Positions 58,346 through 64,000 of a DNA stretch of 64,000 nt are shown in pieces. Under the pieces are notes generated by a model, which saw nothing but the letters and a program-made list of their open reading frames with translations, was not told where the DNA came from and did not search any database. This DNA is from Micropterus salmoides. Its lineage: Eukaryota; Chordata; Actinopteri; Centrarchiformes; Centrarchidae. The DNA lies in contig NW_024041150.1 in assembly GCF_014851395.1 (NCBI RefSeq), positions 28,261,225-28,325,224 on the forward strand. Reading direction: 5' to 3'. Position 1 is the stretch's first letter. The number at the start of each line of letters is the position of its first letter. The translations under genes were made by a program, and so were the position numbers.

Positions 58346-61300
58346 ATTTCACATTTAATGAAATACTGTCATGACACATTAAAACTTTAATATTGAACTA
58401 CATCTAGTCTAACTAAATCATCTCCAACATGACACTGATCAGAAATTTTCCATCTGTGATATTAATCACAGATGGAAAATGATTGTTCATTGATCAGTTA
58501 CAGCTTCAGACAGATCACTTTGATTTAAACAGTGATACTGCAGTAATGTAGCCCACGCTAATTGTTTCAGAGCTGCTGTTGACAACCTGGCAGCTGCCTT
58601 GATGTCTACAGAGTCACATAGTTATAAAGAAAGACAACGTATAGATTTCATGCTGAGCCGAGGATGAATCTACGAGAGCGGACATGTTAAAGATCACGTT
58701 TGGGTAATGAACTAATATCTAAGCGGGATTTTGATGTTTCTAAAGACGTAAACTTCTGAAAATGAATGTGTTCCGCATGTGCCTTAATATTGACTGTGTG
58801 AATGAGAAAATTAAACGGTGTGTCAGACCGCTGCTTCAGGCTCAGCAGGAGAGGAGTAAGAGATAAACTCTTTTAAAGTTTGTTGAAGAAAACCTGCCAG
58901 CTCTCTTTCTGGAACAGAAACCCCAGAGTTTCCATTCACCTCAGTCTTTAAAAAAAAACCCTCAGAAAAATTCAAAGACCAAATCTGTTTGTATGACTTG
59001 TTCCTGCATGAGGCTTTTTGTTTCCTGCCTTGGCAGAACAGCCTTGATGAAGTGACTAACAGCAGGCAGATACATTAAGCAACTAGCTTGTAAAAGTGGA
59101 GCGTTTAGCAGCTAAAGAGCCAGATATTTCCTTCAGAGTTGGTGGAGACCTAAACAGAGCTAAAAGGAGGTGATTCATTAGCTGGCCAGAAACACGACTA
59201 AATTAATTCTAGTGTTCTCCATATCTGCTGGATGTGTAAATGAGCTACTGCTGACACAGTACAACTTAAACAAAAAAGGTGATGTCAGTGTTTCCGTCTT
59301 TGCTGTATATTTCCATGCAATGCTTACCTTCTCTCCATTCTTGTAAAACTGGAATGTGGGCATGCAGCTAATCTTGCAGAATGCGCTCACATCCTGAAAA
59401 GAGCAAAGGGAACAGTAAGATTGATGGACTAAGTCATAAACACTCCTACACCCCTGACGGAGGACCGTCCACGTGAACATGCATGAGCCAAACAGACCAA
59501 TACATGTGTGAAGCATCCAATATGAACTGTAAGGTCAACAAGACATTGTGTGCTTTAATCAGGTGAGTACAGAGAATATTATACACTCGAGCCAGAAATC
59601 TCTGTAGCCTTCGCCAATCATTCATTTACATGCATGCTGCGCCGCATGATGGTTCATGTCCTGCACGCAGCGGTACAGACAGTAACCAACTATTGTGTCG
59701 CGCACACACACACATATTATGACCAGTTAATGCAGTGAATACACCTGTTGGTGTCGATTTCATGAAGTACCATGTTGGTCTTGATAGGTGCAACAAGACA
59801 ACAACGCTTTTTTTTTTTTTCTAAAAAGAAAATTAAATCAACAGAGCAGACAGATAAAGGGAGAGGCAGACAGGTGTATAAAAGAGAAAAGCACAGTGAG
59901 CAGATTACTGTAGTTTGCGAACAAACACTAAAATAAAAGGTGGAGAACTACGTAGAATTAAAATGGTGAGTTAAAAGTTATTTAGTTGTCAGTGTTTTCG
60001 TGGACATACAATCAAAGGACCCCAGGAGGAACAGCCACATGCTTATGCTACTGTGGATCCAAATAAAGGAACAAGTTTTTCTTTAAAGAAAAGTTTCAAA
60101 AAAATGCTTGTGAATGCTGCACTTATTAAACTGAGACAGAAACTAATCAAGATACTGGACAGCAAACAGGAAACTACTGCTGGATGAACAGGACACCTGA
60201 GCCTCCCTCTGTGCTCAATACTTCTGCGTTTCTGCAGAAACTTACAGGAGTAAACAAAGACCTGTTTTTAAAGTCATCTGCGAACGTTTGCTGTGTTAAA
60301 GATAAGATCATGAGCAACCTGATTAAAATGTTTTGTTCACTTACAAAGGGAGAATCAAACACAGTATCAAAAGGTTCATGTTATCAGCTTTACAGATCAG
60401 ACATTAACTTAAGTTTGGTTAATACCTAGAAAAACCTACACATGTAAACAGACCTCATGTCAGAATGTGCGTCTAGTCAAAAGCTGTAAAGCCTTTCTTT
60501 GATTTGCTTTTTGATGACCTGGATTTAAATAAAGAAACAATTGAAGCAAGGTTTGCTCTCATGTCACTATATTGTTGCAGTAAGACAGAAAAATCTTTGC
60601 ATTCGGTCACATGACAGTACTGTGACATGCGCAAATGTGTGATTAACATGTGGCTATACCAGAGAAGTCACTGCATGTGTGAGTGATGATGTGTGTTGGA
60701 GAGCCCTGTACCAGCAGCTGTAAATGGCGCTTCAGGCTTTAAATGAAGTAAAAACATGGGAAACGCATGTTTACCTCAGCTTCATCTACGTCCACCTTCA
60801 GGAAAATCACGTTCACGTTCTCAGCCTTCCGCGATTCTTCCTGCAAGAGAGTTAAACGATGAGCATTAACATATTAACCACACACAGAATGAACCTGCTG
60901 CCATATAATTGTGAGAACAATACATTGCTGCATTTCTGTCCTTGATTTAAAATGAGTCAAGGAGGAGAAAAAGTCATATGACCGGCCATCAAATCTTCCA
61001 GTTATGCAGGTATTTTTTTGTAACAGCTTGGCAAAGGCTGCTGCACTCGAACATGTGTCCCTCAGGAAAGGGATCCTTAAACTACTAACAAACTAGAAAC
61101 ACTGGTTTCACTAAGGTTGCAACTACTGAGCATACTGTGGAAGCGGTCAACAGTCCTTAAAAACATTTCTTTGGCTTAAAATAATCGCAATTCATAAAAT
61201 TATTACTTTTTGTGCCCCTCATCCAGTGTAGGGTTTTCCTCCCCTTATATTATATATTTCCCATTTTATCAAGTGTTTTCCCCCTAAAAAAAAAAAAAAA

Positions 61301-63351
61301 GGTCCCATATTATGTTATGATATTATACCTTTAGGGTTAGAAAATGTTTACATGCTTTAACACTGAAAAAAAGTAGTAGTATGAAAAAAAATAAAATACC
61401 TTTGGTTTTCCCCTTTCCAGCCATTAAAAGAATAAAAAAAAAAACCCACACACCATTCAACTGTCAAGAAGTTTTTATTGCTAAAATCATCCACTTACTT
61501 CAAAAGCTGGGCCAATCTGTTTACAGGGACCACACCATGCGGCTGTGAAATCCACCACGACCAGCTTGTTTCCAGCTTCCTGAAGGATGGCCTTGAAATC
61601 TGCCTACAGAAAATGAAAACAGATAACATCTGTAAAGTGTTTTTGATCAAGATGTGATGAGCTTTATTAATCTGAACACAATTAATGCAGCTTATATTTG
61701 GAAAATAATGTTGAAGCAATTTATTTTACTTATTGCTGGCTGGCAAACAAAGTCAGCTTATTTACTGAATTCAAAGTTGTAGGTCATTTCACTTCTCCAT
61801 ATTTTACTTAACCCTGTTACACTTGAGTACAGAGAGGGCAAGAGAGAAACAGAGAGAGCGCTACCACAAGAGGAGAGACTCTGCTCCCAGTAGACCGGTA
61901 GAGAGCTGCACTTTCTAACCTCATGCCCTAAATATAAAACACTAAGAAAAAGAAAACTTTTTGCAAACATTTCCCAAATTCAAATTTATATCTGACACAC
62001 AGAAACTCCCCTAATTACCGGGAGAAATGCCCAAATGTCAAATAATTGCTGCAATATATGTCTCCTCATGCCATGAACTGAGGACAACCTCAGACTGATA
62101 ATTATTCTAAATTTCAAGTTATTATTTTCATTGTTTGATATTTCAGTAATTGTTCCTTTATTTGTATTGTTTTTAAATATTACATTTGATACTTTTTTTT
62201 AAAATTAATTCATTCTTGTTTTTGTGTCTACTAACACACAGACACGTTTCATTTATTTATCTTAATTTTCAATTTTTTAAACTGTTTTATTTATTTTAAA
62301 TTTATTATTCCTATTAACAGTTTTATTTATTTACTTTTAATATTTATTTTACTTTTTTTTTTTTATTAACACACCCACACCTTTTACTGTTTTATTTACT
62401 TATTTAATGAAATGAATTGTTATTATATTGTAAGATAGAAAGATTATTGGGCAATAAAATAATGACTTCAGAATTGGTCATAATACTGTAGCTATACTGT
62501 AGTAGTGACCCGGAAGACCATATAAACTAAATGAAGATTTTAAGCATTAAACTGGAATTTTCTGCATCAGTTTATGATGGAAATGTCTTATTTATATAAA
62601 TGGAAACACAAAATGCAGGTGGCAATTCAAGATATAAATATACAATGAAACATAATGTAGTAATCATTAAATTGCAGTAATCATTAAATTTAAAAATCCT
62701 TTATTCACGTGTTTCTTCTATAATTACATTGCATGTTTCATGTTTCTTCTATAATTATGCATGTTATTATAATTATTTAGCATGTTTTAGTATTGTGCAA
62801 ATAAACCTCTCTCAAGCAAACTACATAATTATGTCACACTTGCCGGTTTCTTTTATTTACATGTATTCATTTAGCTGATTTTATCCAAAGCGACTTACAA
62901 TTTCTATATATGTCAGAGGTCGCACGCCTCTGGAGCAACTAGGGTTAAGCGTCTTGCTCAGGGACACATCGGTGGGTCACAGTGGGGAGTTGAACCCGGG
63001 TCTCCCACACCACTGCGCACATCACCACCCCCTTTTATGATTATCAACGGGATTTATAGCCAATCCGACAGTAAAATCTGCGAGTTAAAAACTACTGACA
63101 GGAGATTAGATTACCGTCCTGTAACAGTGGAATGGCCTGCTGTGGGAGATCCCACATGATGCAGCAGCGGCGGTAACGTTAAGCTACAACTTCTTACAGC
63201 TGCTAACACAAACCACTTTAGCATCTGTGCCCAGCCAACAATAACAGCCTCATTCACAATTAACATTCAGATTATTGTTTTCATAAGTAAACGCCAGAGG
63301 TTTCCAATAAGTTGAAAGCCCGCCTGTCTACAAGATGGCAACAGTCTACAG

Positions 63352-63392
<41 letters not shown>

Positions 63393-63695
63393 CGGCTAAC
63401 AGACAGCATCAAGCCAGCTCATGCTGAATCGCCAAATCACTGGGAGCCTTCACTCTGAACATTATGACGCGATCAGAGGGATTTATTTAATTAACTTGAG
63501 GCTAGTCTTCGCCAACTAAACAAGCTAGGAAACCCTATAAAATCAACGCGGAGGAAACAGGCGCGGGGGGAACAGGGGGCTGCCCGAGCTTGTGGAAACA
63601 CCACAAACATCTACTAATGTGTAACAATGGCGGCTTCTAACATTACACTACGTAAACGAGATAAAACTTACCAAATTTTCCACTTCGCGAACCAT
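58167..63695 (-). CDS. txn: thioredoxin, copy B (five exons, 108 aa)
   Basis: This is a tandem paralogue of copy A. Minus-strand exons are 63672-63695 (MVREVENL), 61499-61603, 60775-60840, 59328-59393 and 58167-58232 (stop TAA at 58167-58169), with the same lengths and phase-0 introns. The active site reads FTAAWCGPCKQ, closer to the usual thioredoxin pattern than copy A (FTAMWCGPCRQ). The buried Asp and M-P-T-F loop are intact. By direct count 20 of 108 residues differ from copy A. Changes cluster around the helix before C-M-P (SAFCKISC versus SRSCKIRC) and in the third exon. No disabling change is seen, so both copies look functional. Confidence 0.95.
58294..58341. repeat. (AT)n microsatellite
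   Basis: An uninterrupted AT run of about 48 bases lies in the last intron of txn copy B and is absent from copy A. Confidence 0.95.
58445..58480. repeat. perfect 16-bp hairpin
   Basis: The arm 'attttccatctgtgat' and its exact inverse are separated by four bases, in the last intron of txn copy B. No matching hairpin was seen in copy A. It may be a small foldback or the core of a palindromic MITE. Confidence 0.85.
62850..63030. repeat. dispersed teleost repeat ('ccaaagcgacttacaa' family)
   Basis: The words 'tttatccaaagcgacttac', 'ttaagcgtcttgctcaggga' and 'gagttgaacccgggtctccc' belong to a very common fish repeat, with a tRNA B-box-like stretch near the end. It sits in intron 1 of txn copy B. 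The element class is uncertain. Confidence 0.65.
63353..63390. repeat. (CA)n microsatellite
   Basis: About 19 CA units lie in intron 1 of txn copy B. Confidence 0.95.
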
Positions 63696-64000
63696 GATGA
63701 GGCTTGAGTGAACGTGTCTCTACGTGACCAACGAGCCGCTAAGTTGGGGAATGCCTTTTTTGCACAGCACGCCGCGTTTTTATCGCAGCTGCACCAAGCT
63801 ACTAATCCGTAGGCCACGCCGCGGCGGAAGCCAGTGTACGTCGCTTTACAAAATAAAAGTATTCAATTGTTAGGCGATTAAATTAATACACTGGAAGTTA
63901 CACACCGCGTTGAGGCAAAGTGTGTGGGACGTGCCTGTGAAATGCCTTTAACTGCACTTCAATTCCGTACATATTTCACAATTAATATGTTTTTTGTTTT
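63696..64000 (-). promoter_or_regulatory. txn: txn copy B 5' flank
   Basis: This flank aligns with the copy A flank, most strongly at 63925-63995 ('gtgtgggacgtgcctgtgaa' and 'tttcacaattaatatgtt'). It is more CpG-rich than copy A near 63760-63835 ('cgccgcggcgg'). The duplication therefore included the promoter and continues past the window end. Confidence 0.5.

Overview
This is vertebrate genomic DNA, almost certainly from a ray-finned (probably percomorph) fish. It has GT-AG introns, teleost-type hAT MITEs, a tRNA-derived SINE, L2-like LINE tails and abundant CA/GT microsatellites. The species cannot be named from the sequence alone.

Positions 1-46881 (+ strand) hold the 3' three quarters or more of svep1 (polydom), a very large secreted mosaic extracellular-matrix protein. 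I could place 45 coding exons. Their lengths sum to 9,758 bases and keep one open frame of 3,251 codons plus a stop, beginning inside a split codon. Domain order is CCP/sushi 1-3, two HYR domains, CCP4, a linker with an R-T-K-R site, three ephrin-receptor-like Cys-rich modules, EGF1-6, a pentraxin domain, CCP5-6, EGF7, CCP7-35, EGF8-10 and a short basic tail. The signal peptide and von Willebrand A domain expected upstream lie outside the window. One 2.7-kb exon carries about 14 CCP modules without an intron, while the flanking CCPs are mostly one per exon or split. Introns carry several well-delimited non-autonomous DNA transposons (8055-8582, 21684-22132, 27777-28040, 45182-45909), a decayed LINE ORF2 end near 29220-29770 and a SINE at 39292-39540.

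Positions 47609-63695 (- strand) hold two tandem five-exon thioredoxin genes (txn), convergent with svep1. Each encodes 108 residues with an intact W-C-G-P-C active site, and the two proteins are 81% identical (88/108). Copy A is 47609-51163 and copy B is 58167-63695. Introns, 3' UTRs and 5' flanks align between copies. The alignment runs past the txn 3' end into the last intron and 3' end of svep1, so the duplicated block appears to have started inside svep1. Copy A carries a SINE and a LINE tail for which copy B preserves the empty sites.

No prokaryotic-type system, CRISPR array or functional RNA gene was found. The most interesting observations are the tandem block that captured the svep1 tail, an apparent absence of the mammalian integrin alpha9beta1 motif in CCP21, a frame-critical weak splice acceptor in the CCP9 exon, and an apparently extra CCP near the C terminus.
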